DNA of 64,000 bases from positions 60,886 through 124,885 of the forward strand of contig NZ_AZQP01000003.1 of NCBI RefSeq assembly GCF_000601455.1. The letters run 5' to 3'. The DNA comes from Fervidicella metallireducens AeB (GTDB lineage: Bacteria; Bacillota; Clostridia; Clostridiales; Caloramatoraceae). Within the stretch, counting starts at the first letter, position 1, and every line of letters starts with the position of its first letter. The position numbers and the translations under genes are program-made. Positions 40,790-49,289 of the stretch are shown piece after piece. The notes under the pieces are model-generated. The model made no database searches and was not told where the DNA came from. It worked only from the letters and a program-made list of their open reading frames with translations.

Positions 40790-41568
40790 CTATTTATTAT
40801 TAAAGCCCTCTAGCTTTCTTTTCTCTACAAACGCACCCATGGCATCTTTTTGATCGCTGCTTGCAAAGCATTGTGCAAAAACTTCACATTCATAATTGAC
40901 AGCAGTATTTATGTCACACTGCATACCCTTATTTATTGCTGCTTTGCATAACTTAACAGCTATTGGAGCATTGTTTGCTATTTTATTTGCCATGTTCATT
41001 GTTTCTTCCATAAGCTTATCCTGTGGTACAACTTTATTTACCAGGCCGATTCTCAAAGCTTCTTCTGCTGTAATCATATTGCCTGTATAAATAAGTTCCT
41101 TCGCCTTTGGAGCCCCAACTACTCTTGCCAGCCTTTGAGTTCCGCCAAACCCAGGGGTTATTCCAAGAGTCACTTCTGGTTGTCCAAATTTTGCATTCTC
41201 TGAAGCTAACCTTATATCACAGCTAAGTGACAGCTCGCATCCTCCGCCAAGGGCGAAACCATTTACCGCTGCAATAACAGGTTTTTCAAGAGATTCAATT
41301 TTTCTAAAAACATTGTTTCCTAATTTAGCAAATTCCCTTGCCTCAAATACATTCATATCCTTCATTTCGGAGATATCAGCACCCGCCACAAATGCCTTTT
41401 CCCCTTCACCTGTAATAACGAGAACATAAATGTCATTATCCTTTGAAACAATATCAATTGCTTCATCGATTTCTAACAATGTCTTAGAATTTAATGCATT
41501 TAATGCTTTGGGTCGAGAGATAGTTAGAATTCAATATGATTGGATTTCTCGAATTTTACATTTTCCAT
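40790..41568 (-). pseudogene. crt: Crotonase (3-hydroxybutyryl-CoA dehydratase), apparently frameshifted near its start
   Basis: Dehydrates 3-hydroxybutyryl-CoA to crotonyl-CoA. The ATG at 41568 (GGGGTGAT upstream) opens MENVKFEKSNHIEF and then a stop. One G added near 41532 restores IGILTISRPKALNALNSK and a 259-residue protein of normal size. The rest is intact: AFVAGADISEM with the oxyanion hole, and GFALGGGCELSLSCDIR plus GQPEVTLGITPGFGG with the catalytic Glu residues. Because the rest of the operon is sound and crt is needed for butyrate, a one-base GG contraction in the data is the simplest explanation. Confidence 0.9.
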
Positions 41569-41581
41569 ATCATCACCCCTA

Positions 41582-41599
41582 TTGTTAACATTCTAACAA
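41582..41599 (-). promoter_or_regulatory. Rex operator upstream of crt
   Basis: TTGTTAACATTCTAACAA, matching the clostridial Rex consensus TTGTTAANNNNTTAACAA with one mismatch. It lies between the crt promoter and its start codon, 480 bp from the rex gene. NADH-bound Rex would release it. Confidence 0.85.
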
Positions 41600-41635
41600 T
41601 TCACCCGCCAAAAATATTTTTTCTTCCACAATTCC

Positions 41636-41664
41636 ATTATATTATTCACTGAATTTTTTTTCAA
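41636..41664 (-). promoter_or_regulatory. SigA promoter of the crt-bcd-etf-hbd operon
   Basis: On the minus strand TTGAAA (41659-41664), a 17 bp spacer and TATAAT (41636-41641). The predicted start is about 30-40 nt upstream of the Rex site, which would therefore act as a road-block. Confidence 0.75.
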
Positions 41665-41737
41665 CTTTTTAATAATTAAATATTCCTAAAATTATCATTA
41701 TTAATACAAATTTCAACAATTATTTATAAATTTAAAA

Positions 41738-41766
41738 CAAAAATGCAGAGCTTTAGTCTGCATTTT
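41738..41766. repeat. Terminator-like hairpin, left duplicate flanking the palindromic element
   Basis: AAAATGCAGA...TCTGCATTTT. It matches the rex terminator at 42050-42076 at 26 of 27 positions in direct orientation. The element 41768-42046 lies between the two. Confidence 0.75.
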
Positions 41767-41767
41767 A

Positions 41768-42046
41768 CAGATTGTTGACAAACCTAATTGTTAGTTAAAA
41801 TATGAAAAAGCCCCATGAAAGGATTTCAAAAAGGCATATTTCATGAGCTTTAGCAATTCTTAGGTTTTCGACTTTGAAAAAGTCCGTAAATCGGCACAGG
41901 ACGTGCCGAGCTGAGGGGCCATCAGGACGATGGCATCCCGAGGGTAGGACTTTTCAAACAAAGAAAAACTTAGAATTACTTGGCAAAATGAAGGGATGCC
42001 CAAGAAATCCTTCATGGGGCTAATCAATATATAATTTTTCAACAGC
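41768..42046. mobile_element. Palindromic repeat element, full-length copy
   Basis: About 280 bp. It begins CAGATTGTTGACAAACCT and ends TTTTTCAACAGC, giving short imperfect terminal repeats (TGTTGACAAA against TGTTGAAAAA). GCCCCATGAAAGGATTTC (41810-41827) pairs with GAAATCCTTCATGGGGC (42004-42020), and pairing continues inward, including TTTGAAAAAGTCC with GGACTTTTCAAA. At the apex are two adjacent hairpins (41891-41909, 41918-41934), each with loop AGGAC. A shortened copy is at 49694-49786. There is no transposase, so it is MITE-like. It is flanked by duplicated hairpins. Confidence 0.7.
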
Positions 42047-42049
42047 CCA

Positions 42050-42076
42050 AAAAATGCAGAACTTTAGTCTGCATTT
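42050..42076 (-). terminator. Terminator of rex (right duplicate)
   Basis: On the minus strand AAATGCAGA pairs with TCTGCATTTTTT, directly after the rex stop codon (42080-42082). Confidence 0.8.
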
Positions 42077-42079
42077 CAA

Positions 42080-42724
42080 TTAATCTTCAAATAGATTTCT
42101 CTCGTTTAATCTATAACTTAAAGTCATCAGACTTTCACTTAAATGTACGTTCTCAATAATAACATCATCAGGCACCTGTAAATCTGTTGGTGCGAAATTC
42201 CAAATTCCCTTAATCCCCTTGCTTACTAAAATATCCGCAACAGATTGGGCATGAAGCCTTGGTACACATATGATTGCTATATCCACTTTATTGTTATCAA
42301 GATATGAGGATAGTTCATCAACATCCTGAATTTCTATATCTCTTATTTTTATTCCAACAAGTTTTGGATTTTTATCGAAAATAGCCTTTAAATGAAATCC
42401 ATATTTCTCAAAACTGCTGTAATTTGCAACAGCCTGGCCTATGTTCCCTGCTCCAATTATTATTGTATTATATTGCTTATCAAGGCCAAGTATCTTACTT
42501 ATTTCATTATGCAACTCTTTTACGTTATACCCATAACCCTGTTGTCCAAAATCTCCAAAGCAATTTAAATCCTGTCTTATTTGTGATGCAGTAAAACCTA
42601 TCCTGTCTGAAAGTTCCTTTGATGATATTCTATCTATATCGTTTCTCAATAATTCCCCTAAATATCTATGATACTTAGGTAATCTTCGCACAACAGCCAT
42701 TGAAATTCTTGTATCTTTGCTCAT
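42080..42724 (-). CDS. rex: Redox-sensing transcriptional repressor Rex
   Basis: A 214-residue repressor that senses NADH/NAD+. The N-terminal winged helix has VVRRLPKYHRYLGELL and SSKELSDRIGFTASQIRQDLNCFG. The Rossmann motif is IIGAGNIGQAVANY. The start at 42724 (MSKDTRIS) has AGGGAG upstream; a longer in-frame extension lacks a site. A TTGTTAAAATAATA half-palindrome upstream (near 42768) might allow autoregulation. It sits beside its main target, the crt operon. Confidence 0.96.
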   Translation of the reverse strand: MSKDTRISMAVVRRLPKYHRYLGELLRNDIDRISSKELSDRIGFTASQIRQDLNCFGDFGQQGYGYNVKELHNEISKILGLDKQYNTIIIGAGNIGQAVANYSSFEKYGFHLKAIFDKNPKLVGIKIRDIEIQDVDELSSYLDNNKVDIAIICVPRLHAQSVADILVSKGIKGIWNFAPTDLQVPDDVIIENVHLSESLMTLSYRLNERNLFED

Positions 42725-42952
42725 AGGTTCACTCCCTATTCCTTTATTTATCATATGCGATATTATTTTAACAACCAACAGTTAAATTATATATTATATT
42801 CTAATACTTTAAAAGAAATATTGCAATTCGTGTATTTTAAACTAATATCATGCTATATCGTTATAAATATCCGATATATATAATTTTTTAAACCTTTATG
42901 TTATTATATATATTGATTATAGCAAAAAACTTAGTTTGAGGTGTTACTTATT

Positions 42953-44875
42953 ATGTATGTTCTATCGCTGAATAAAGTTTCAAAGTCCTATGGGACTGAT
43001 ATAATACTTAAAGATATAACCTTTTCAATAAATGAAAATGAAAAAGTAGGTCTTGTAGGTAAAAACGGGGCTGGTAAAACAACGCTTTTTAAAATTTTAT
43101 GCGGGTTATTAACACCTGATACCGGTGATATATTTATTGCAAAGGAAAAACGCATTGGATATCTGTCACAAAATCTTGATCTTGAGGATGAATTAACTAT
43201 CTTTCAGGAAACGATGAAGGTTTATTCCCATGTTAAGAGCTTAGAAGCAAGGTTAAGAGAACTTGAAATACTTATGTCCACACCTGAAATGCTGGAAAAT
43301 GAAGCTGAACATAACAGGCTTCTTAAGGAGTATGGACATGTTCAAGATGAATTCGAAAGGCTGAACGGCTATGGCTGTGAGAGCTTTGCAAAGGGAGTAT
43401 TAGTTGGTCTTGGAATTAGACCTGAAGATTTTAACAAGGAAATTAAATATCTATCTGGTGGTCAGAAAACAAGGGTGGCTCTATCAAAGTTATTGCTGTC
43501 AAACCCGGAAATACTTCTGCTGGATGAGCCTACAAATCACCTTGATCTTGATGCAATTTATTTCCTTGAGGGTTTTTTAAAGGATTATAAAGGAACAGTT
43601 ATATTGATTTCCCATGATAGATATTTCCTTGATGTTATTACTACTAAAACACTAGAACTTACCCAGGGAATGATAGAGGAATATAACGGAAATTATACTT
43701 ACTTCATTAATGAAAGGGATAAAAGATATGAACAAAAACTAAAGGAGTATGAGCTTCAGCAGAAAGAAATTGAACGCCTTGAAGAAATAATTGAAAGGTA
43801 TCGTTCTTTTAACAGGGAAAAAAGTATTAAACAAGCGGAGAGCAAAGAAAAACAGCTTGCAAAAATAGAGCGTATAGATAAACCTGCTGTTGATACTAAA
43901 GCAGCCAGGATTAATTTCGAAGTAAAATTCAAAAGCGGTAATGATGTACTTATTGCCGAAAATTTATCAAAGGCATTTGGTGAAAATCTTTTATTTGAAA
44001 ATCTTTCTTTTATGATAAGGCGTGAAGAAAAGGTTGCCCTGATTGGAGAAAATGGAAAGGGAAAAAGTACGATTTTTAAAATAATCTGCGGCAATCTCTC
44101 CCCCGATAGCGGGCTTGTTAAATTAGGAAAGAATGTTTATATTGGTTATTATGATCAAGAGCAAAAAGATTTAAGTCTAAACAAAACAGTTTTAGATGAA
44201 CTTTGGGATGCTTATCCTGATATGACAGTAACTGAGATAAGAAACTACCTTGCTGCTTTCTTATTCACTGGTGATGACGTTTTTAAAACTATAGATAAAT
44301 TATCTGGTGGAGAAAGAGCACGACTCTCCCTTTTAAAATTAATGCTTTCAAAGTCCAACTTTCTTCTCCTTGATGAACCTACCAACCACCTGGATATATT
44401 ATCGAGAGAAGCTTTGGAAAAGGCATTATCTGGATATGAAGGTACTTTGTTTGTTATATCCCATGACAGGTATTTTTTAAACAAAGTTATTAATCGTATC
44501 CTTGAACTTGATGAAAATGGTTTGACAGAATACCTTGGAAATTTTCAATATTATTTGGATAAAAAAAATGCATCAGATGATGAAATAGTAATCAATACAA
44601 CAGGTAAAACTAAAACCGAAATTAAAGAAGAAAGAAAGAAACTTAGAGAATCCCAGGAGAGAAAAAAGCAGATTCAAAGAGATATTAAAAATATTGAAAA
44701 AGAAATAGAAGAAACTGAAAATGAAATAAAATATTTAGAAGAGCAAATGTGCTTGGAGGAGGTTTACTCCAACCCTGAAAAGTCATTGGAAATAAATAAG
44801 AAAATCCTTGCATCCAAAGAAAAATTGGAAAAACTATTAGAAAGATGGGAAGAGCTTATAGTCCTGGAAGAATAA
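42953..44875 (+). CDS. ABC-F family ATPase (ribosome-associated, YdiF-like)
   Basis: A 640-residue soluble protein with two ABC domains. The first has GKNGAGKTT and YLSGGQKTRVALSKLLLSNP. The second has GENGKGKST and LSGGERARLSLLKLMLSKSN. A charged linker of about 80 residues lies between them (P-site tRNA interaction motif). The C-terminal 90 residues form a coiled coil (KEERKKLRESQERKKQ...). There are no membrane segments, so it acts on the ribosome and is not a transporter. The start at 42953 has GAGGTG 9 nt upstream. It is divergent from rex, as in the B. subtilis tsaD-ydiF-rex neighbourhood. Confidence 0.92.
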   Translation: MYVLSLNKVSKSYGTDIILKDITFSINENEKVGLVGKNGAGKTTLFKILCGLLTPDTGDIFIAKEKRIGYLSQNLDLEDELTIFQETMKVYSHVKSLEARLRELEILMSTPEMLENEAEHNRLLKEYGHVQDEFERLNGYGCESFAKGVLVGLGIRPEDFNKEIKYLSGGQKTRVALSKLLLSNPEILLLDEPTNHLDLDAIYFLEGFLKDYKGTVILISHDRYFLDVITTKTLELTQGMIEEYNGNYTYFINERDKRYEQKLKEYELQQKEIERLEEIIERYRSFNREKSIKQAESKEKQLAKIERIDKPAVDTKAARINFEVKFKSGNDVLIAENLSKAFGENLLFENLSFMIRREEKVALIGENGKGKSTIFKIICGNLSPDSGLVKLGKNVYIGYYDQEQKDLSLNKTVLDELWDAYPDMTVTEIRNYLAAFLFTGDDVFKTIDKLSGGERARLSLLKLMLSKSNFLLLDEPTNHLDILSREALEKALSGYEGTLFVISHDRYFLNKVINRILELDENGLTEYLGNFQYYLDKKNASDDEIVINTTGKTKTEIKEERKKLRESQERKKQIQRDIKNIEKEIEETENEIKYLEEQMCLEEVYSNPEKSLEINKKILASKEKLEKLLERWEELIVLEE

Positions 44876-44882
44876 TAATTAT

Positions 44883-44927
44883 AAGGCAGCCACACATTAT
44901 TTTCAAATTTTGTAGGCTGCCTTTTTT
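44883..44927 (+). terminator. Terminator after the ABC-F gene
   Basis: AAGGCAGCC pairs with GGCTGCCTTTTTT across a 23 nt loop. It probably works for the converging kinase gene too. Confidence 0.85.
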
Positions 44928-44928
44928 G

Positions 44929-47160
44929 TTATGCTTCCTTTTTTATTCCTGATGTTACCTCACTTAAAGCGCTTTGGAGTTCTTGTATTGTAAAGGGTTT
45001 TTGAATGACCTTATCAATCTTCTTTAAATCTAAAGCCTTAAATTTTCCCATCCAGCCAGTCATAAGAATGAAGGGTACCAATGGTTTTTTATTTTTAAAC
45101 CTTTCAGCAATCTGCAGACCAGAATAATTGGGCATAGCAAAATCACACATAACACAATCAAAATCTTCATTATCGAATTTCTCAATCGCTTCATTGTCAT
45201 CAGTTGCATAGACTGCATCATGGGACATAGATTTTAACATTTCTGCAACCGTCTGTGCAACAGCCCTTTGATCATCAATAACCAATATTTTTAACTTATC
45301 AATACTTAAAATATCTTTATTTTGTTGACTGCTGATTAAGTTTCCAGCCTTCAGTGGCAATTTTATTATAAATTTTGAGCCCTTTCCAACTTCACTTTCA
45401 ACCTCAATTGTTCCCTTCATCTGTTTTATGATATTGCAAACTATTGAAAGTCCAAGTCCATTTCCCTTTTCATTTTTAGTGGTAAAAAAAGGTTCAAAAA
45501 TTCTATCTTTTATTTCTTTTTCAATACCAATACCGCTATCTTTAACTATTATAGTAACATGGTTATCAACGTTAAACGATTTTATACTTATAATTCCTCC
45601 ATCAACCATAGCATCAACTGCATTTGAGATTAAATTTATAAATATTTCTCTGATTTCAGTGGGAACTCCCTCTACCAATCCGTTGGATTCCAATGACATA
45701 TTAATATCTATATATTTTTTTGCCAGTTGAGACTCAAAGGTCCATTTTGGTTTTGTTATTTCTACTGCCTGTATAATTGCTCTGTCTTTATCAACAAGTT
45801 CCTTGATTTTCTTTCTAGCCTTTGAAAATTCCTGTATCCTTTTTACAATGTTTGTACCATCCTTTGCACTTTCCTCAATCATCTCAACATATCTTAACAA
45901 CAGGGGGTTATCTATCTCATTTTTTAAAATCTGTATATATCCTAAAACAGGAGTTAAAACATTGTTAAACTCGTGGGCTATCCCACCTGTAAATTCTCCT
46001 AATATCTGCATCTTCCTTGATTGGATGAGACTTTCCTGTATTCTTTTATATCTTCTATGTTCCTCTAAAATTTGTATAATGCTTTCACTAATCTTAAATA
46101 AAAACTCAGAATTTTCTTCAACTGAAATATATCTGCTATTTGCTGCAAGACACATATATCCATATAAATTGTTGTTAAGTCTTAATGGGATTGCAAGGCT
46201 TGTATGAATACCGTATTTCCCATACAATTCCATCAATTCATCATCAAAGTCATCTTTTTTTACTATCAGGTAGTTAACCTTCGATAAAATCTCTTCCTGA
46301 TTCTTTAGCTTTTTAATTATTCTTTCTATATATGTATTGCTAATTTGATCAGGAATATTGGATTTAATATATTTATGTTCATCATGCTTATTCTCTTTCA
46401 GTATTACCACAAAGCCGTAATCTGCATATGAAGCCTTACAAATAGCATTTAAAGAGATTTCGAATATTTCTTCTTCATCTTTTCTATATGAAATCTCCCT
46501 TGATAATCTGCTGATAAATTCATAAATCTTCTTTTCTCTTAACACCTTTTCACGTCTTTTTAAAAAGTTATAGACAACAGATACAGACTCAACAGGAGAA
46601 AAGACTACTTCTTTATCATTATGAATAAAGACTTCATTGTCACTTTTATACACAAAATTAGGATTTACATGCTTCAGAGCAAATATTGAATCCACACCAA
46701 ACTTATCAATATTATAACAACATAGTGCACTGATTGGCGAATTGGAAAAAATACTGTTTAAAGCCTTTTCATACTCATATAAACTTTCTACAAGGCCTTG
46801 ACAAAAGAAGCAATCCCTGTCAGATATAACCGCAACCCCAGAATACCCCTCTTCTAAAGCCTCATTTACTAAGTTAATAACATTTTCATGTCTTATATAT
46901 GTCCTTTTAGCGATGAAAAAATCAAAAGCAGACTCAAACACAAAAGACTTATTCTCAATGATACTTTTAATATCAAGACCATATTTTTTTAGGTAAAAGT
47001 CCAGCTCCATCTGACAGTCATGATCAATAAAATAATAGCATTTTTTTCTGTTTTCCATTGCCCAAAAAATATATTCAGCTATTATGTCATAACCATTGTC
47101 GCTTGATGTACAGATCATACTATATCTAAGACCATCCCGAAAAAATTTCCTCACTTCCAT
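44929..47160 (-). CDS. Hybrid sensor histidine kinase with MEDS-like and GAF domains and C-terminal receiver
   Basis: A 743-residue cytosolic kinase. Residues 1-200 look like the MEDS/DcmR sensory domain (SSDNGYDIIAEYIFWAMENRKKCYYFID, CALCC-like pattern). A GAF domain covers about 225-375. The HisKA box is LGEFTGGIAHEFNNVLTPVLGYI, a HWE/NtrB-like H-box, and the HATPase has LISNAVDAMVDGG, DSGIGIEKE and GNGLGLSIV. The C-terminal receiver has phospho-acceptor Asp in CVMCDFAMPNYSGL. No partner gene is adjacent. The start has GGGGGAA upstream. Confidence 0.87.
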   Translation of the reverse strand: MEVRKFFRDGLRYSMICTSSDNGYDIIAEYIFWAMENRKKCYYFIDHDCQMELDFYLKKYGLDIKSIIENKSFVFESAFDFFIAKRTYIRHENVINLVNEALEEGYSGVAVISDRDCFFCQGLVESLYEYEKALNSIFSNSPISALCCYNIDKFGVDSIFALKHVNPNFVYKSDNEVFIHNDKEVVFSPVESVSVVYNFLKRREKVLREKKIYEFISRLSREISYRKDEEEIFEISLNAICKASYADYGFVVILKENKHDEHKYIKSNIPDQISNTYIERIIKKLKNQEEILSKVNYLIVKKDDFDDELMELYGKYGIHTSLAIPLRLNNNLYGYMCLAANSRYISVEENSEFLFKISESIIQILEEHRRYKRIQESLIQSRKMQILGEFTGGIAHEFNNVLTPVLGYIQILKNEIDNPLLLRYVEMIEESAKDGTNIVKRIQEFSKARKKIKELVDKDRAIIQAVEITKPKWTFESQLAKKYIDINMSLESNGLVEGVPTEIREIFINLISNAVDAMVDGGIISIKSFNVDNHVTIIVKDSGIGIEKEIKDRIFEPFFTTKNEKGNGLGLSIVCNIIKQMKGTIEVESEVGKGSKFIIKLPLKAGNLISSQQNKDILSIDKLKILVIDDQRAVAQTVAEMLKSMSHDAVYATDDNEAIEKFDNEDFDCVMCDFAMPNYSGLQIAERFKNKKPLVPFILMTGWMGKFKALDLKKIDKVIQKPFTIQELQSALSEVTSGIKKEA

Positions 47161-47386
47161 ACAATTCCCCCTAAAACGACCTTACCTGCATATATTCTAC
47201 ATTTATGTCTAAATTCCTGCTTGTTTGTTTATCTTTGTCAAATTATCTACCTATATGATTATATTCACATTCTACTTTTTTATTCATAAAACTACTAAAA
47301 TTTTTTTACTATTTTTATGAATTTAACTAAATTAATTTATAAAAAACTTCTAAAGCATATAAGTCTATTAGACTCAAAAATATCTA

Positions 47387-47436
47387 TAAAAAAAGAGCTG
47401 CTCATTAGCAACTTAAAATGCTATTGTCACAGCCCT
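47387..47436 (-). terminator. Terminator of tsaD
   Basis: On the minus strand GGGCTGTG and AATAGCA pair with TGCTAAT and CAGCTC, followed by TTTTTTT. It lies beyond the DnaA boxes, so tsaD transcription crosses them. Confidence 0.75.
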
Positions 47437-47451
47437 AGATATTAGTCTAAA

Positions 47452-47588
47452 ATATTCACAAAATTATGTTAATATCCACAGTTTCCACAGGATTATCCAC
47501 AGGTAAATCCCCTTTATTTATATATATTCACAGGATTATTAAACATTATCCACAGATTTTTATCAACAACCCCAATTATTTATGCACA
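47452..47588 (+). other. DnaA-box cluster
   Basis: Perfect TTATCCACA at 47493-47501 and 47546-47554. One-mismatch boxes are at 47472-47480 (ATATCCACA) and 47580-47588 (TTATGCACA). Two-mismatch boxes are at 47452-47460, 47481-47489 and 47524-47532. All seven have the same orientation within 137 bp. No dnaA or dnaN is nearby. It looks like a DnaA-binding cluster outside oriC, beside tsaD. Confidence 0.75.
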
Positions 47589-47616
47589 GATTTATTAACA
47601 AATTACTAACATAAAA

Positions 47617-48639
47617 TTAATCTCTTTCCCCTATTTTAAGGGATGGTACTGCATTTAAGGAAAATGCAGAGGTTCTTCCCTTAATATATTCATAATATCC
47701 ACAGCAGGCAATCATAGCAGCATTATCTGTACATAATACTGCTGGTGGATAAAACAGACTTATACCTTCCTTTCTACATTGTTTTACTAATTCCTCCCTG
47801 AGAGCCGAGTTTGAAGCAACCCCACCTGCAAGACAAAGCTTATCAGTCTTATTGAATTTTGCAGCTTTAACTGCCTTGTTTACAAGAACCTCAATTACTG
47901 CCTGTTGAAAACTGGCTGCAACATCTGCTTTATTTATTTCTTGTCCCTGCATATTCATTTTATTCAGGTAATTCAAAACAGCTGACTTCAGCCCACTGAA
48001 TGAAAAATCAAAGCTATCATCCTCCAAATACACCTTAGGAAACTCTATTGCAAATTTATTGCCTTCTTTAGCAAGTTTATCTATTAAGGGCCCCCCAGGA
48101 TACCCTAATCCAATAGCTCTGGCTATTTTATCATAAGCCTCCCCAGCAGCATCATCTCTGGTCCTGCCTAATATTTCATACTCTCCATAATCCTTTACGT
48201 ATATCAGATGGGTATGCCCACCTGAAACAACAAGACATGTAAAAGGCGGTTCAAGCTCCTTATGAGCTATATAATTAGCACAAATATGTCCCTCAATGTG
48301 ATTTACACCAATGAAAGGCTTGTTTAGAGACATTGCAATCCCCTTTGCTGCTGATAAACCTACTAATAAAGCCCCAACAAGCCCTGGGCCATATGTAGAT
48401 GCAACAAGGTTTACATCATTCAGTTTTATGTTAGCTTCCTTAACTGCCTCATTTATTACGTTACTTATAACCTCTACATGTTTTCTTGATGCTACCTCAG
48501 GTACCACACCTCCAAACTTTTTATGTATATCAATCTGGGAAGATATTATATTAGATAAAATTTCCCTGCCATTTAAAATAATTGCTGCTGATGTTTCGTC
48601 ACAGCTTGATTCTATACCAAGTGTTATAATATCATTCAT
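47617..48639 (-). CDS. tsaD: tRNA threonylcarbamoyladenosine transferase TsaD
   Basis: Transfers the threonylcarbamoyl group to A37 of ANN-decoding tRNAs, working with TsaB and TsaE. The 340-residue ASKHA-fold protein has [13 protein letters not shown], the metal-binding [15 protein letters not shown] and [14 protein letters not shown]. It ends with the C-terminal [10 protein letters not shown] motif. Its usual partners tsaE-tsaB-rimI lie about 8 kb away at 56.2-57.9 kb on the same strand. Confidence 0.97.
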   Translation of the reverse strand: MNDIITLGIESSCDETSAAIILNGREILSNIISSQIDIHKKFGGVVPEVASRKHVEVISNVINEAVKEANIKLNDVNLVASTYGPGLVGALLVGLSAAKGIAMSLNKPFIGVNHIEGHICANYIAHKELEPPFTCLVVSGGHTHLIYVKDYGEYEILGRTRDDAAGEAYDKIARAIGLGYPGGPLIDKLAKEGNKFAIEFPKVYLEDDSFDFSFSGLKSAVLNYLNKMNMQGQEINKADVAASFQQAVIEVLVNKAVKAAKFNKTDKLCLAGGVASNSALREELVKQCRKEGISLFYPPAVLCTDNAAMIACCGYYEYIKGRTSAFSLNAVPSLKIGERD

Positions 48640-48782
48640 ACCTTATCTCTCCTATAATTTATTTCACTTATATTATAGATATAAACTTAAAAAATGTAAA
48701 AGTATTTCAGACTCATTTGAAACCCAATTTCGACTTAATTCTGTATTTTTTTACAAATTCTTAATACACTTTAGTAATAATT

Positions 48783-48863
48783 TATGCTACACTAATTATG
48801 CGGCAACAAATAAACCCCAACCCATTTACCCATTTACCCCGGGATCCCCCCGGGCTTTTTTTT
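48783..48863 (+). ncRNA. Candidate C-rich small RNA
   Basis: A TATGCT -10 element (48783-48788) with a weak TTAATA -35 precedes about 40 nt containing ACCCC, ACCC, ACCC and ACCCC single-stranded runs. A CCCGGG-ATCCC-CCCGGG hairpin and T8 follow (48838-48863). No ORF fits. C-rich unpaired runs next to a terminator are the design of Gram-positive sRNAs that pair with Shine-Dalgarno G-runs (RsaE/RoxS, CsfG-like). Location: between divergent tsaD and the YtxH gene. Confidence 0.45.
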
Positions 48864-48949
48864 ATATTTTTTATTTTTTCCAATAGTTATATTTTGTTGC
48901 TAAATATTTCCCTAAATGATACAATATAGAAAAGATTGGAGGGTTTTAT

Positions 48950-49288
48950 ATGGTAAAAAAAATTCAGTTTGACATTAACGGAAAGAAAAGGGCTAAAAAG
49001 AACCTTGCAAAGGGACTAGCTATTGGAGCTGCAGCTGGAACTGCAATTGGTGCATTAGCTGGGCTGATTTTTGCTCCAAAGTCAGGAAAAGAAACAAGAA
49101 ATGAAATAAAAGAAAACGTAACATCAGGTGTTAAAAAAGCTGCTGATGAAGTTAAAAACGCTAGTAGCAAAATAGTTAATGAAGCCAAAAAACTTGTTAA
49201 AAAAGAGCCAGTTGCTGTTATTTCCAGTGATGATAATATAGAAGATGCAGTCTTAGAAGCTGCTGAAGTACCTGAAGAGGTTGAATAA
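48950..49288 (+). CDS. YtxH-domain protein
   Basis: A 112-residue protein with a glycine/alanine-rich hydrophobic helix (LAIGAAAGTAIGALAGLIFA), then PKSGKETRNEIKEN and an amphipathic Lys/Ala-rich coil. This matches the YtxH/gas-vesicle-like envelope family, often induced by stress, with unclear function. GGAGG lies upstream. The stop is followed one base later by the next start, so the two are an operon. Confidence 0.85.
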   Translation: MVKKIQFDINGKKRAKKNLAKGLAIGAAAGTAIGALAGLIFAPKSGKETRNEIKENVTSGVKKAADEVKNASSKIVNEAKKLVKKEPVAVISSDDNIEDAVLEAAEVPEEVE

Positions 49289-49289
49289 T

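Noticed and set aside
41891..41934. True CsrA sponge RNA
   Set aside because: Loops read CAGGA, not ANGGA, and only two are present. I keep it as a hypothesis in the findings, not as an annotation.
41860..42042. 60-codon open frame on the minus strand inside the palindromic element
   Set aside because: It lies within the palindrome, has no ribosome-binding site and is explained by the structured repeat. It is probably the source of spurious hypothetical proteins wherever the element occurs.
47452..47588. Chromosomal replication origin
   Set aside because: DnaA boxes are present, but there is no dnaA, dnaN or clear DNA-unwinding element beside them. A secondary cluster is more likely.
48838..48854. 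Vector polylinker contamination (SmaI/BamHI-like CCCGGGATCC)
   Set aside because: The sequence forms a complete terminator with T8 in native AT-rich context, and no further vector sequence is seen.
48311..48886. Long plus-strand frame antisense to tsaD that continues into the intergenic region
   Set aside because: Low-complexity shadow. The intergenic part is better explained as a non-coding transcript with terminator.
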